DNA of 42,627 bases from Candidatus Methanoperedens nitratireducens (GTDB taxonomy: Archaea > Halobacteriota > Methanosarcinia > Methanosarcinales > Methanoperedenaceae): NCBI RefSeq assembly GCF_900196725.1, contig NZ_FZMP01000250.1:1-42627 (forward strand), given 5' to 3'. Shown one piece after another: positions 27,073 through 35,982 of this stretch; position 1 is the stretch's first letter, and the number at the start of each line of letters is the position of its first letter. A program made the translations under genes and the position numbers. The notes below the pieces were generated by a model. That model did not search any database. It was not told the DNA's origin and worked only from the letters and a program-made list of their open reading frames with translations.

Positions 27073-28011
27073 ATGAAAAAAATTTTAATTACAGGAGCAT
27101 TAGGTCATATAGGTTCAAAGTTAATTCATGAGATTAAACCAAATGATTTTGGTGGAGTTATCCTTTTTGATAATCTTTCAACCCAACGATACTGCTCGTT
27201 ATTTAATTTACCTGATAATGTTCCCTTTCAATTCATTGAAGGTGATGTCTTACAAGAGAATCTTGAAAAGTATTTTGAAGGCGTTGACATAGTTATACAT
27301 TTAGCTGCGATTACAAATGCTGCTGGAAGTTTTGAGATTCAGGACCAGGTAGAAAAGGTTAATTATGAAGGAACTAAAAAAGTGGCAGAGGCTTGCCAAA
27401 AGTTTGGATGCAAATTAATATTTCTATCATCGACCAGTGTTTACGGGACGCAGGATGTTTTAGTGGATGAAGATTGTTCAAAGGAAGAACTAAAGCCGCA
27501 AAGCCCTTATGCAGAGAGCAAACTAAAATCTGAAGAACTTTTAAAGAAAATGAGTACTGAAACTGGATTGAAATATGTAGTTTTCAGATTCGGAACAATA
27601 TTTGGCACTTCAATAGGCATGAGGTTTCATACAGCAGTTAATAAATTTGTTTGGCAGGCGTGCATGGGCATACCATTGACTGTTTGGAGTACAGCACTGA
27701 ATCAAAAGAGACCTTATCTTGATATAGCTGATGCTACAAGAGCCCTGAGATTTGTAATAGGAAAAAACATTTTTGATAATAATATCTATAATGTCCTTAC
27801 TACAAATGCTACGGTTAGTGAGATTGTTGAAATAATACGTTCTGATATTCCAGATGTTTCTGTTAAACTTGTAGATGAACGGATTATGAACCAACTGTCT
27901 TATGAAGTATCATGTGAAAAATTTAAAAAACTTGGCTTCAAGTTTGGAGGGGATTTAAGAAAAGGAATTAAAGATACAATTAGATTACTAAAAAATTGTA
28001 GAACTACATAG
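27073..28011 (+). CDS. NAD-dependent epimerase/dehydratase (last gene of the AT-rich cassette)
   Basis: A 312-aa extended short-chain dehydrogenase: GALGHIGSKL (NAD), SSTSVYGTQ (Ser) and YAESKLKSEELL (Tyr/Lys). The TSVYGTQDVLVDEDC segment and the absence of UDP-Gal-epimerase-specific motifs leave the substrate open. GCAGGAGG gives a strong ribosome binding site. The stop codon TAG (28009-28011) lies inside the left arm of the terminal hairpin. Confidence 0.83.
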   Translation: MKKILITGALGHIGSKLIHEIKPNDFGGVILFDNLSTQRYCSLFNLPDNVPFQFIEGDVLQENLEKYFEGVDIVIHLAAITNAAGSFEIQDQVEKVNYEGTKKVAEACQKFGCKLIFLSSTSVYGTQDVLVDEDCSKEELKPQSPYAESKLKSEELLKKMSTETGLKYVVFRFGTIFGTSIGMRFHTAVNKFVWQACMGIPLTVWSTALNQKRPYLDIADATRALRFVIGKNIFDNNIYNVLTTNATVSEIVEIIRSDIPDVSVKLVDERIMNQLSYEVSCEKFKKLGFKFGGDLRKGIKDTIRLLKNCRTT

Positions 28012-28035
28012 TAATCTCTTGTTACTATGTAGTTC
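28001..28035. terminator. Perfect 14-bp hairpin at the end of the cassette
   Basis: GAACTACATAGTAA (28001-28014) pairs without mismatch with TTACTATGTAGTTC (28022-28035) around a seven-base loop. It embraces the last codons of the epimerase and lies 78 bases from the end of the convergent subtilase gene. A T-containing tail (CTTCTTTTAATT) follows on the plus strand. It could serve as a terminator for the plus-strand unit. It could also be a boundary mark of a mobile cassette, since the base composition changes close by. Confidence 0.6.
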
Positions 28036-28113
28036 ATCAAAGCTTCTTTTAATTCAACTCATGGAATTGGATGAATTTTAATGCTATCAACAGACGTGAG
28101 GATTGGTGTTATA

Positions 28114-31100
28114 TCACCGATCCCACCAAGTTGGCTCAGGTTCTGCATATTTTCGAATATAAACCAAATCGACATCTTCTTGGTAGCCTGCCCCATTAGT
28201 ATTAGAATAAGGTGCATAGAGATACATAAGATAGTTTGTAAAAAACCAGTTCTCAGCATATTCTAAAGTTTCCACCTCATTTGGTTTCTGAAGATAAAAA
28301 CGTGTTACATAGGGAGCTATTGGTGAGACTGTAATCCTACTTCGGATAATGGTAGTAGAATCATATCCAGACCAAAACGAACCATTAAAAACTAAATTTG
28401 TAATCTCCGTGTCCTTTGTGCGTTGGAAATATTTATCATCTTTATATCTGCTTTCGAAAGAGTATAATTCCTGACCTGATCTAAAGTGTGGATAAGAAGT
28501 ACCATCAAGATACTTCTCTTTTCCCAAGAAAGGATATCGTATTCTACCGTTATACGCAACAGTAGTAGATCTTCCTCTTGCGTCAAAATTATTTTTCATC
28601 ACAAGATATCCTTGATTCCATGGCGACACGATACTCGCTTTAGAGTTTGCAATGTTGACTGTTCCGTATTTATCCCATTTATTTAAATCTAAGCTATTAA
28701 AATCATCAAAAAATTCAAAAGTTCTCTCCCCATCACTTTTACTCGTCGCCGGGTTATTCCCATAGTACAGATAAACATCTGCCGCCCCCGGGCTCTCCGG
28801 TATCGAATCAACCTCAACCCACACCTCCGCACCGACCCCGGACTCATACGACTCCACCCAGTAGTCCAGCAAAGTAACCCCGTCCGATCCTGTGAACCTT
28901 ATATCCCCGAAATCATCCCGCACATTACTTCCAAGATACACCGTACCCGGCGCATCTGTTCCGGAGCCTTTTCTGACCGTAAGCTTCAGCTGATAATTTG
29001 TTTGCGCCCCTGCCGTAGTTCCCATGATGCTCAATTTCTTGCTGAAGCCCCATCCGGGAAGCCCGATCACATCGACTGTTGCGTTCGCATAATTATCGTT
29101 CTCATCAAGTTCCGGGATCTTTTTCCCGGGGTCAACTATTACCGATATATTATATGAACCGTAGTTTTCAGCCGTCCACTTTGTTTCCAGAGTTATAGTC
29201 TCCCCTGCATTCAATACCGGTATTACGGAGGTATTGAAGACGCTGCTATCTTTAAGGAACTGCACTTCTATGTTTCGAGTGGCTCCGTGCCCGGCGTTAT
29301 TAACATCCGCTTTTACTGTGAAATTTTTCGTTGCACCATCACGGACAGCCAGAATATTCGAGGGACGCAGGTCCGGCAGGACTTTTTGCACAGCCTCGTA
29401 CACATCAATTCTTCCCGCCCCGTATTCATTATCCTTGCCCGGAGTCCCAAGCTCAACAGCGCTCTCTTCAAGCGCCTGCTGTACCTCGTCCGGGGTTAGA
29501 TACGGATTTGCGCTCAGCACAAGGGCAGCAGCGCCCGCGACATGAGGCGCGGATGCCGATGTGCCGCCGAAAATACCATGAGAAGTGGAGACGAATGTGG
29601 GAGCGACGACATCGGGTTTGACGAGAGTGTTGCCGGCGGCATCAAATACAGGTCCCTGACCGCTGAAGTATGCAAGATCACCATAATAAAACTTATTTTT
29701 TATATCGGTTGCAAGAATCATATATCTCACTATAGATTCTTTGTTGGTTTTAAAGTCCCCGTATATTGCAGTAAGATAAGCGGCAGTATTAACGTACGGC
29801 TCGGTTATATTAGGAAGTGCGGCTCCTACAGTGAACGAATATCTGCTTGTAGCCGGAGCTATTACGCTGGATTCCTTAACATAGTGATCAAGCCACTGGT
29901 TCTGCTTATCAAGTATTTCTGAATACGAAAATCCAGATATGGGAGAAGGAAGTACAAAAACCTGGAAAGGTGTTCCTATTACGTCAGAAGAGCTGTATTT
30001 ACTTGAATTAGTAACAAAAATTCTGACATCGCCTGATCCATCAACCGGGACTGCTATACCTTTTACCCCTCTGGAGTACCGCTCCTGGATGCTGTTTAAG
30101 AGTAGGGGTTCGGTATCGTTAATTCCAAGTTTAATATCCAGTTTATCGGCATCAGCAGGGTTCAAATGAAGATACGCTGTGACATTAGTATCTAGCTTAG
30201 AAGACCATATGGCATTTAATGTCTCATCGCGCCCCATGATGAAACTTGCGAATTCATGCCAGCCATTGTTGTTTTTATCCTGGTATTTTCCTTTGTAGTG
30301 GAGCCGCGCGTAATTGCCCGCTGCATTGATATAAAGAACGCCGTTTGTTCTCGCCAGTGTAATATTTTTAGAGATCGGGTCTGTCCCATCCAGGTCAAAA
30401 TAAGGTGCAGATTGTGATACCGAGATTATATCCACTCCATTGGCTGTTGCATTTTCTATTTCACTATTCCAGTCTTCTCTGTAACCGGTCACATTAGCAT
30501 CGGGAGCGATTGTTTGAATGACATCCATGATTTTGGCTTCATGAAGAGTAGGGGAACCATCAATCACAGCTACTTTTACTTTCGAGCCATCAGGCTTCAA
30601 ACCTGTGAATCCAAGGCTCCTTACTTTGTCACCGCCTATAATAGCATCCCCTTCAGTAGTTGATTCCTGATATGGTGATGCAACAACATAAACACGTGTT
30701 ATAAAATCCAGTTCTCCTGCTTCACGGATTTTAGAAACGGGTAAAGACGCTTCGATGAGGATTTCACCGCCGATGTCGGTCGCATTAAAAATACCTAAAA
30801 CATCTATGCCCGTCGCTCTTAACGTGCTTAAATATGTTTCATTATCTTCCGGAACCGGTATTCTTACCCGGACGCTATCGTTTTCAACGATATTGTGAGG
30901 GTTCCTCGAAATGAAAGCAACCGCCGCATCCATACCCTGGGTTTCGTACAGATATGCAGTATAATTCAGCCCCGTGCCAAGCTTATCATTCTCGAACGGG
31001 TTTGGCGGGGGAAGCGGCATTGTCAGCTCTTTATTCGTGTTCTCCACATACGCAACTATATCGGCATTTCCGGTGTAACCGAGCGCATCTGTAGCAGAAA

Positions 31101-31695
31101 CGCTTATCTGGTTACCGTTTTCGATAAGTGTTACATTCTGGTAAAAGCTGCCGTTGATAACAGGTGTATCAAAGATTTCATTATTTACTTTTATCGTTGC
31201 ATTTGTAACGTTCCCTTTAATAGTTCCGACGACCGCTGTTTTAAATTCAACCGGCGTTCCATCAAGAGGGACATTAACAGGATGATAGGCATTTTTTATC
31301 GGAAATTCAATTTCAACAACAGGCGCTGCATGAATGTAAAGGGTTATTGAACCGCCCGGATTGCTGTTGAGATTCACATGCAGATTGTTTTGAGATTTCA
31401 GTTTTATCGATTTATTGATAGAATTGATATTTTGATTGAATTCATTCTGGCTGACAATCGTTTCTCCGTTAAGTGTGATCGTTGCGCTGCTTATTTTATA
31501 GCCTCCATCCCTGCCGTTATCCAGATGGAGTACAAAATCGCCTTCAGTAGATGAAAAATCATCTACAAAAATGTCCGGTGAACCTGTTGTTCTCTCATAA
31601 ACAGCCGGACCAAAAACAAAGTCATCATCTGCAGATGAGATATTTACACCGCTTATAATTATTATTAATAAAATTATATATTTTTCATAATTCAT
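28114..31695 (-). CDS. Large secreted subtilase-like protein (S8 fold, CARDB, DUF2341)
   Basis: 1193 aa. Order of parts: signal peptide (residues 1-21, KYIILLIIIISG); beta-rich pre-domains to about 370; an S8 catalytic domain (about 371-775) with D379 in AVIDG, H385 in TLHEAKI, N461 in INAAGN and S713 in GGTSASAPHVAG; a CARDB-like domain (about 775-878); a DUF2341-like domain (about 885-990); and a C-terminal concanavalin/LamG-like domain. Only six residues separate Asp and His, far fewer than in typical subtilases, so activity is uncertain. No C-terminal anchor is visible. ATG 31695 puts the signal peptide at the N-terminus; the frame upstream to 31791 has no signal. Confidence 0.85.
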   Translation of the reverse strand: MNYEKYIILLIIIISGVNISSADDDFVFGPAVYERTTGSPDIFVDDFSSTEGDFVLHLDNGRDGGYKISSATITLNGETIVSQNEFNQNINSINKSIKLKSQNNLHVNLNSNPGGSITLYIHAAPVVEIEFPIKNAYHPVNVPLDGTPVEFKTAVVGTIKGNVTNATIKVNNEIFDTPVINGSFYQNVTLIENGNQISVSATDALGYTGNADIVAYVENTNKELTMPLPPPNPFENDKLGTGLNYTAYLYETQGMDAAVAFISRNPHNIVENDSVRVRIPVPEDNETYLSTLRATGIDVLGIFNATDIGGEILIEASLPVSKIREAGELDFITRVYVVASPYQESTTEGDAIIGGDKVRSLGFTGLKPDGSKVKVAVIDGSPTLHEAKIMDVIQTIAPDANVTGYREDWNSEIENATANGVDIISVSQSAPYFDLDGTDPISKNITLARTNGVLYINAAGNYARLHYKGKYQDKNNNGWHEFASFIMGRDETLNAIWSSKLDTNVTAYLHLNPADADKLDIKLGINDTEPLLLNSIQERYSRGVKGIAVPVDGSGDVRIFVTNSSKYSSSDVIGTPFQVFVLPSPISGFSYSEILDKQNQWLDHYVKESSVIAPATSRYSFTVGAALPNITEPYVNTAAYLTAIYGDFKTNKESIVRYMILATDIKNKFYYGDLAYFSGQGPVFDAAGNTLVKPDVVAPTFVSTSHGIFGGTSASAPHVAGAAALVLSANPYLTPDEVQQALEESAVELGTPGKDNEYGAGRIDVYEAVQKVLPDLRPSNILAVRDGATKNFTVKADVNNAGHGATRNIEVQFLKDSSVFNTSVIPVLNAGETITLETKWTAENYGSYNISVIVDPGKKIPELDENDNYANATVDVIGLPGWGFSKKLSIMGTTAGAQTNYQLKLTVRKGSGTDAPGTVYLGSNVRDDFGDIRFTGSDGVTLLDYWVESYESGVGAEVWVEVDSIPESPGAADVYLYYGNNPATSKSDGERTFEFFDDFNSLDLNKWDKYGTVNIANSKASIVSPWNQGYLVMKNNFDARGRSTTVAYNGRIRYPFLGKEKYLDGTSYPHFRSGQELYSFESRYKDDKYFQRTKDTEITNLVFNGSFWSGYDSTTIIRSRITVSPIAPYVTRFYLQKPNEVETLEYAENWFFTNYLMYLYAPYSNTNGAGYQEDVDLVYIRKYAEPEPTWWDR

Positions 31696-31828
31696 TTTTA
31701 CCACTTTTCCACTAATACCTTTTCGCACCGTTCTCGATTTAGGTAGAAGGTCGCTAAGCGCAGCGCAAAGATAATGCGCATACCATGTCACTTTCTACCC
31801 TTCTGGCACCCCTCAAGTGCAAAAGGAC

Positions 31829-31836
31829 TATATAAG
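31829..31836 (-). promoter_or_regulatory. Probable promoter of the subtilase gene
   Basis: On the minus strand CTTATATA, preceded by an A-rich BRE-like AAAAAT, is a good archaeal TATA box. Initiation would be near 31807, leaving a leader of about 110 bases before ATG 31695. The stretch 31696-31959 holds no other gene that I can support. Confidence 0.4.
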
Positions 31837-31895
31837 ATTTTTGTAACTAAATATAAAATAATTTCTATTATTGCATTAAAAACCAAAGTGTAGCG

Positions 31896-31919
31896 ATGGC
31901 ATCAAGCAAGCGTTGCCAT
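31896..31919 (-). terminator. Possible terminator of the minus-strand glycosyltransferase operon
   Basis: ATGGCA (31896-31901) and TGCCAT (31914-31919) form a six-base-pair stem with a twelve-base loop. On the minus strand it lies 40 bases after the last gene of the operon (stop at 31960) and is followed by a T-rich run (TTTGGTTTTTAA). It is weak but in a suitable place. Confidence 0.3.
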
Positions 31920-31959
31920 ACCGACACAAAAACCAATCGAAACAACATCATGAAACTAT

Positions 31960-33066
31960 TTATATCTTCCCAAAAATTTCGGTATATTTTTCAACTATCT
32001 TCCCCAGGTCATGCTCCTTCTTGACATACTGCCGCCCGTTCATCCCCATCTCCTCCCTCAACCCTTTATCTTTAAGTAAAGTCTTAACATCGATTATCAT
32101 CTGCTCAAACGTCCCTGAATGGAACCCCAGTTTATGTTTGCAGATGATTTCATCCGGATCAACGTTCAGGCTGACCACAGGCGTGTATCCGGCCCACGCC
32201 TGCAAAAAAGTATTTGAAAAACCCTCGACGTTTGAGGTATTAACCAGGATAGATGCGCTATTAAAATAATTGTTTATCTCAGGATACGGGACAAAACCCG
32301 TGAACTCAAGATTTGGTATTTTCCCTGCCTCTCTTTTTATCCCATCATAAAACCGCCTGTTGCTGCCAGAGCCCCCGACCATCCTGAACTTCGCATCCGG
32401 GATAGACCTTGCAAGCTCAAGGAACAGGTCAGGCTGCTTCCATTCGGGCTTTATTGTCCCTACCCAGAGAACAACCGGGGGATCAAGCTTTTTCTTTTCC
32501 AGGTATTCGTTCGCAAGGCAGGGGTTTTTTATAATTGTGCTGTCAAGACCGTATTTTTTTTCCAGCAGATCATGCTGGTATTCGCTCTGCACAATTACTC
32601 GCTTGGCTCTTTTTACGCCAAAATTATAAAGGATCCTTTCATAGAACTTTGCTCTTTCATCAAATGTTCCATCTACTTCGATGTCGCTTGACATCCCATA
32701 TACGAATTTTTTCTTTTTCATGGCGCAGAAAAAAGCGATAATACCTGTCTCCGCGGTTGCAGCCCTTTGATAATAAATATCCGCACCCACCCTTCCTAAA
32801 ACTCTCCAGAAATGATAAACCCTTAAAGGAAAATCCGTGACCTTTGTATAGCGATTAATCGGAGACTTGAAGATCTTTATCCCGTTTTGGACCTCCATGT
32901 TCTCCTGTCCATAGTCATCTACTACGAAAGATATATCAAACCCTTTTTTTGCAAGTTCTTTTGCCAGGAGCACCTGGTGAAGCTCTGCACCGCCCGCAGT
33001 CCCGGTATTTTTATTCGAAAGGTACGAATATGCGCCGGGTGAAAAAAAGCATATTTTGCGACTCAA
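31960..33066 (-). CDS. Glycosyltransferase family 4
   Basis: A 368-aa GT-B glycosyltransferase. The N-terminal acceptor domain has GTAGGAELHQVLLAKELAKK, and the C-terminal donor domain begins at VVLWVGTIKPEWKQPDLFL. The donor-loop motif EGFSNTFLQAWA has E at the first position but Gln in place of the second Glu of E-x7-E. Start: GTG 33078 lies inside the GAGGTGG ribosome binding site, so TTG 33066, eight bases downstream of it, was chosen; ATA 33069 is also conceivable. Last gene of the seven-gene minus-strand run. Confidence 0.87.
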   Translation of the reverse strand: MSRKICFFSPGAYSYLSNKNTGTAGGAELHQVLLAKELAKKGFDISFVVDDYGQENMEVQNGIKIFKSPINRYTKVTDFPLRVYHFWRVLGRVGADIYYQRAATAETGIIAFFCAMKKKKFVYGMSSDIEVDGTFDERAKFYERILYNFGVKRAKRVIVQSEYQHDLLEKKYGLDSTIIKNPCLANEYLEKKKLDPPVVLWVGTIKPEWKQPDLFLELARSIPDAKFRMVGGSGSNRRFYDGIKREAGKIPNLEFTGFVPYPEINNYFNSASILVNTSNVEGFSNTFLQAWAGYTPVVSLNVDPDEIICKHKLGFHSGTFEQMIIDVKTLLKDKGLREEMGMNGRQYVKKEHDLGKIVEKYTEIFGKI

Positions 33067-33093
33067 TATACGTTCCACCTCATGCTGTTAATT

Positions 33094-34089
33094 TCAAGAC
33101 TTATTTCCGTCAGGTTTAGCACCTCTCCCCACGATCATTCCGGGTGAGAATACCTGGATATCCGTAAGTCCGGCTTCCATAAACCATCTTTTCAGGGTTT
33201 TCATCGTCTGGGGACTGTCATACCTGGGCGAGAGCATATCAAAAGTATCAAGAATGGCCCAGTCCATGAGGTCTTCGTCTTTCACTGGCAGCACATTCTT
33301 GTAATTTATTATCGGGATTAAGGAACTCAGGGAATTGCCAAAAGCCGGGATTTTTTTCAGGGCACTGCTGGCCGGAAGCAGCACCGGGACAACTTTTGTG
33401 AGGAGAATATACAATTTAGTGCTATCGACCTGTTTCGTGAAGATACGCAGAAAATATTTTGACTGGAAATAATTCCTGACGCTTTTCTTATAAATGTCCA
33501 CAACTATCTCCCCTCCTGGCTTCAGGTATGGCACCAGACTTGAAAATGCCTTTTTGACATCAGGCGTATGCTGCAAAACCCCAAAACAAAAGATTTTATC
33601 AAAATATCCTTTCTGGAAAGGAAGTTCATAGATGCTTGCCTGAAAGATATGAAGGTTTTTTGCCGTTCCGTTGTTAGCGAGGCAGGCATCAACCGCAGTA
33701 CTGAGATCAAACGAATATACTTCTGCGCCGGTCTCTATCGCTATCTGGGTAAATCTTCCGGCCCCGCATCCCACTTCCAGTATTTTCTGGTTTTTTAAAT
33801 CCTTGTCCCACTTCGTCTGGGAATAAAAGCGGTCTCTTGAAATATTTGTGCCGTTGAATTTATCTATTTGTGTTCTGGAGTGCTTATTCCACTCAAGTCC
33901 GAAAGAGGCAGCGTAGTTATCTTCTTTTACAAATCTCGGGATATAGTCCCTGACAGGATAATTACCCGGGCAATTTTTACAGGTCAGCACGCCTGCTTCG
34001 ATCTCATTGTTCTTCGCCTCTGTCACCCTGCATTCAAGCTTACCCTGGCAGGCGGGACAATATAAATCGTTAATTATACTCTCTTTCAT
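33094..34089 (-). CDS. SAM-dependent methyltransferase with Trm112-like zinc-binding N-terminus
   Basis: A 331-aa protein. The first 55 residues are a Trm112p-like domain with CPACQ and CKNCPGNYPV. The SAM core is ILEVGCGAGRFTQ (about residues 100-112), then FDLSTAVD, FCFGVLQHTPD and LKPGGEIVVDIY. Proteins of this layout are frequent in glycan loci; the acceptor is unknown. A 42-base gap with AT-rich sequence separates it from asnB, and no clear ribosome binding site precedes ATG 34089. Confidence 0.85.
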   Translation of the reverse strand: MKESIINDLYCPACQGKLECRVTEAKNNEIEAGVLTCKNCPGNYPVRDYIPRFVKEDNYAASFGLEWNKHSRTQIDKFNGTNISRDRFYSQTKWDKDLKNQKILEVGCGAGRFTQIAIETGAEVYSFDLSTAVDACLANNGTAKNLHIFQASIYELPFQKGYFDKIFCFGVLQHTPDVKKAFSSLVPYLKPGGEIVVDIYKKSVRNYFQSKYFLRIFTKQVDSTKLYILLTKVVPVLLPASSALKKIPAFGNSLSSLIPIINYKNVLPVKDEDLMDWAILDTFDMLSPRYDSPQTMKTLKRWFMEAGLTDIQVFSPGMIVGRGAKPDGNKS

Positions 34090-34131
34090 ATTTTATTTGT
34101 TTGTAATATATCATTCTACATGGATAAAACA

Positions 34132-35979
34132 TTATGTATCATGGAAAAACTGTTCATACCACAGTTCAAGGGCGAACAGGTTCCAGACGATCGCTGTGTT
34201 GCGATACCATTCATTTTTACGGGAGTTCTCTATCAACATCCTGATTTTTTCTTTCTCAAACAACCTTTTTATCAGCTCCCCTTCATCTATTTTCTGCTCA
34301 ACCAGTTCCCTCATTTCATTCTTTACCCAGTGGATATAGGGTACACTGAAACCTGTTTTCTTTCTTTTTATGATCTCTTCAGGAACCAGATCTTTGACAG
34401 CCATCTTCAATATATGTTTTCCATCCCCGTTCTTGATCTTAAATTTTGGAGGGATCCTGAAACTGAACTCAACAATGTCTTTATCCATCAGCGGCAGCCT
34501 CTCTTCAACGGCATTTGCCATTGTGGCTTTATCCGCTTTCATAAGGTACTTCTCAGGCAGCAGGTTTTTGCAGTCAAGAGCCAGCATCTTATTCAGGGGC
34601 TGCTTCATGTCCGAAGGTATCACGATCTGATTTTCATCGAAGCTCAGATGCCCTGAAGTGAACAGTTTCAGTTCTTCATCGCCAAATGCGGATTTTGTCA
34701 TGTCCAGCGACGCATGGTACATATCCTTCTGTGAGAGAAAATTCAGTACATAATATGGGTAAATTTTTTTAAAGAAATATTCTTTTTTCAACGAATATGA
34801 AACGATGTTTTTTAACGGGGTTCTGAAGATATGCGGCAGGCTGAACCAGTAATGGGTCTGCAAGCCTTTCTTATAATGATCGTATCCCCCGAACAGTTCA
34901 TCCCCGGCTTCACCTGCAACTACCACTTTGACATATTTTCTTGCTTCTTTTGCAAGGAAATAATTCGCGATTATGGCTGCATCGCCAATCGGTTCGTCAT
35001 AATGCCATGCTATCTTTTCCAGTTCCCGAACTACATCGCTGTGGCCTATCTCAATCTCATGGTGTGCAGTGCCGATATGTTCCGCCGCCGTTTTTGCAAA
35101 ATCAAGCTCCGAGAAATACCCTTCAAAACCCATTGAAAACGTATGCAGGTCATAATTAATCTTTGGCTTTGTGAGCGCGACCACACTTGTAGAATCAATC
35201 CCGCCGGATAGAAATGCGCCTACTGGAGTATCGGCTATTGTCCTGAGCTGCGCCGATTCTTCAAGCAGCGCCCGAAGCTTCCGAACGAAAAATTCCTCAG
35301 GCGCATTTACAATGTCTTCTTTGATCTCAAAATATTTATCTATTGTTACAGTTCTGCTGCTGATATCAAAGGTAAGTATCTCCCCCCCGAGCACTTTCCT
35401 GATGCCAAGGAACATGGTATTTCTTCCGATGGTATATTGGTGTGTCAGATATGCGCACAGCCCTTGCATATCGATTTCTCTTTTAATCCCGGCTTCAAGG
35501 ATAGCTTTGATCTCAGAGGCGAAAATGAACCAGTTCCCGTCCCAGTAATAATACAGGGGCTTCTTACCGATAGGGTCTCTTGCGAGTATCAATTTTTTCT
35601 TTACGGAATCGTATATAGCGAATGCGAACATTCCCCTGAGCTTTTTAACAAAATCCACTCCGAAGTCCTCATATGCGTGGATAAGAACTTCGGTATCGGT
35701 GTTTGAATAAAAATCATGTCGTCCCTTTAAGTTTTTCCTCAGATCCATGAAATTATATGTCTCGCCGTTGTACGTGATCCGGACAGTCCCGTTTTCGTTG
35801 CCCATCGGCTGTTTCCCTTTATCGGATGTATCGATGATGCTGAGCCTTGTATGACCGAACGAGATGTTACCGTCGGTATAGAATCCGCTGGCGTCAGGAC
35901 CGCGATGCGACAGGCTTTTGACCATCCGTTTAATTACATTTTCATCTTCAAGCCCGTAGAATCCGCATATCCCGCACAT
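34132..35979 (-). CDS. asnB: Asparagine synthase (glutamine-hydrolysing), glycan-locus type
   Basis: A 615-aa AsnB-family amidotransferase. The N-terminal glutaminase domain begins MCGICGFYG with catalytic C2 after Met removal; HTRLSIID and YNGETYN are the usual glutamine-site motifs. The synthetase domain has the PP-loop GAFLSGGIDSTS (ATP pyrophosphatase) and AGEAGDELFGGY. It might make free asparagine, but between glycosyltransferases it more likely amidates a uronic acid, as described for several bacterial O-antigen loci. It starts three bases after the upstream stop, with GGGGAGAAG as the ribosome binding site. Confidence 0.92.
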   Translation of the reverse strand: MCGICGFYGLEDENVIKRMVKSLSHRGPDASGFYTDGNISFGHTRLSIIDTSDKGKQPMGNENGTVRITYNGETYNFMDLRKNLKGRHDFYSNTDTEVLIHAYEDFGVDFVKKLRGMFAFAIYDSVKKKLILARDPIGKKPLYYYWDGNWFIFASEIKAILEAGIKREIDMQGLCAYLTHQYTIGRNTMFLGIRKVLGGEILTFDISSRTVTIDKYFEIKEDIVNAPEEFFVRKLRALLEESAQLRTIADTPVGAFLSGGIDSTSVVALTKPKINYDLHTFSMGFEGYFSELDFAKTAAEHIGTAHHEIEIGHSDVVRELEKIAWHYDEPIGDAAIIANYFLAKEARKYVKVVVAGEAGDELFGGYDHYKKGLQTHYWFSLPHIFRTPLKNIVSYSLKKEYFFKKIYPYYVLNFLSQKDMYHASLDMTKSAFGDEELKLFTSGHLSFDENQIVIPSDMKQPLNKMLALDCKNLLPEKYLMKADKATMANAVEERLPLMDKDIVEFSFRIPPKFKIKNGDGKHILKMAVKDLVPEEIIKRKKTGFSVPYIHWVKNEMRELVEQKIDEGELIKRLFEKEKIRMLIENSRKNEWYRNTAIVWNLFALELWYEQFFHDT

Positions 35980-35982
35980 GCT

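Noticed and set aside
29234-29922. Several plus-strand frames opposite the subtilase gene
   Set aside because: They lie antisense to conserved catalytic and CARDB regions and show no motif of their own.
31745-31790. GC-rich GCGCAGCGC-type sequence upstream of the subtilase as a regulatory stem
   Set aside because: Pairing is short and could be chance; no second feature supports it.
31696-31791. N-terminal extension of the subtilase by 32 residues
   Set aside because: The extension would place the signal peptide internally; ATG 31695 begins directly with a normal signal sequence.
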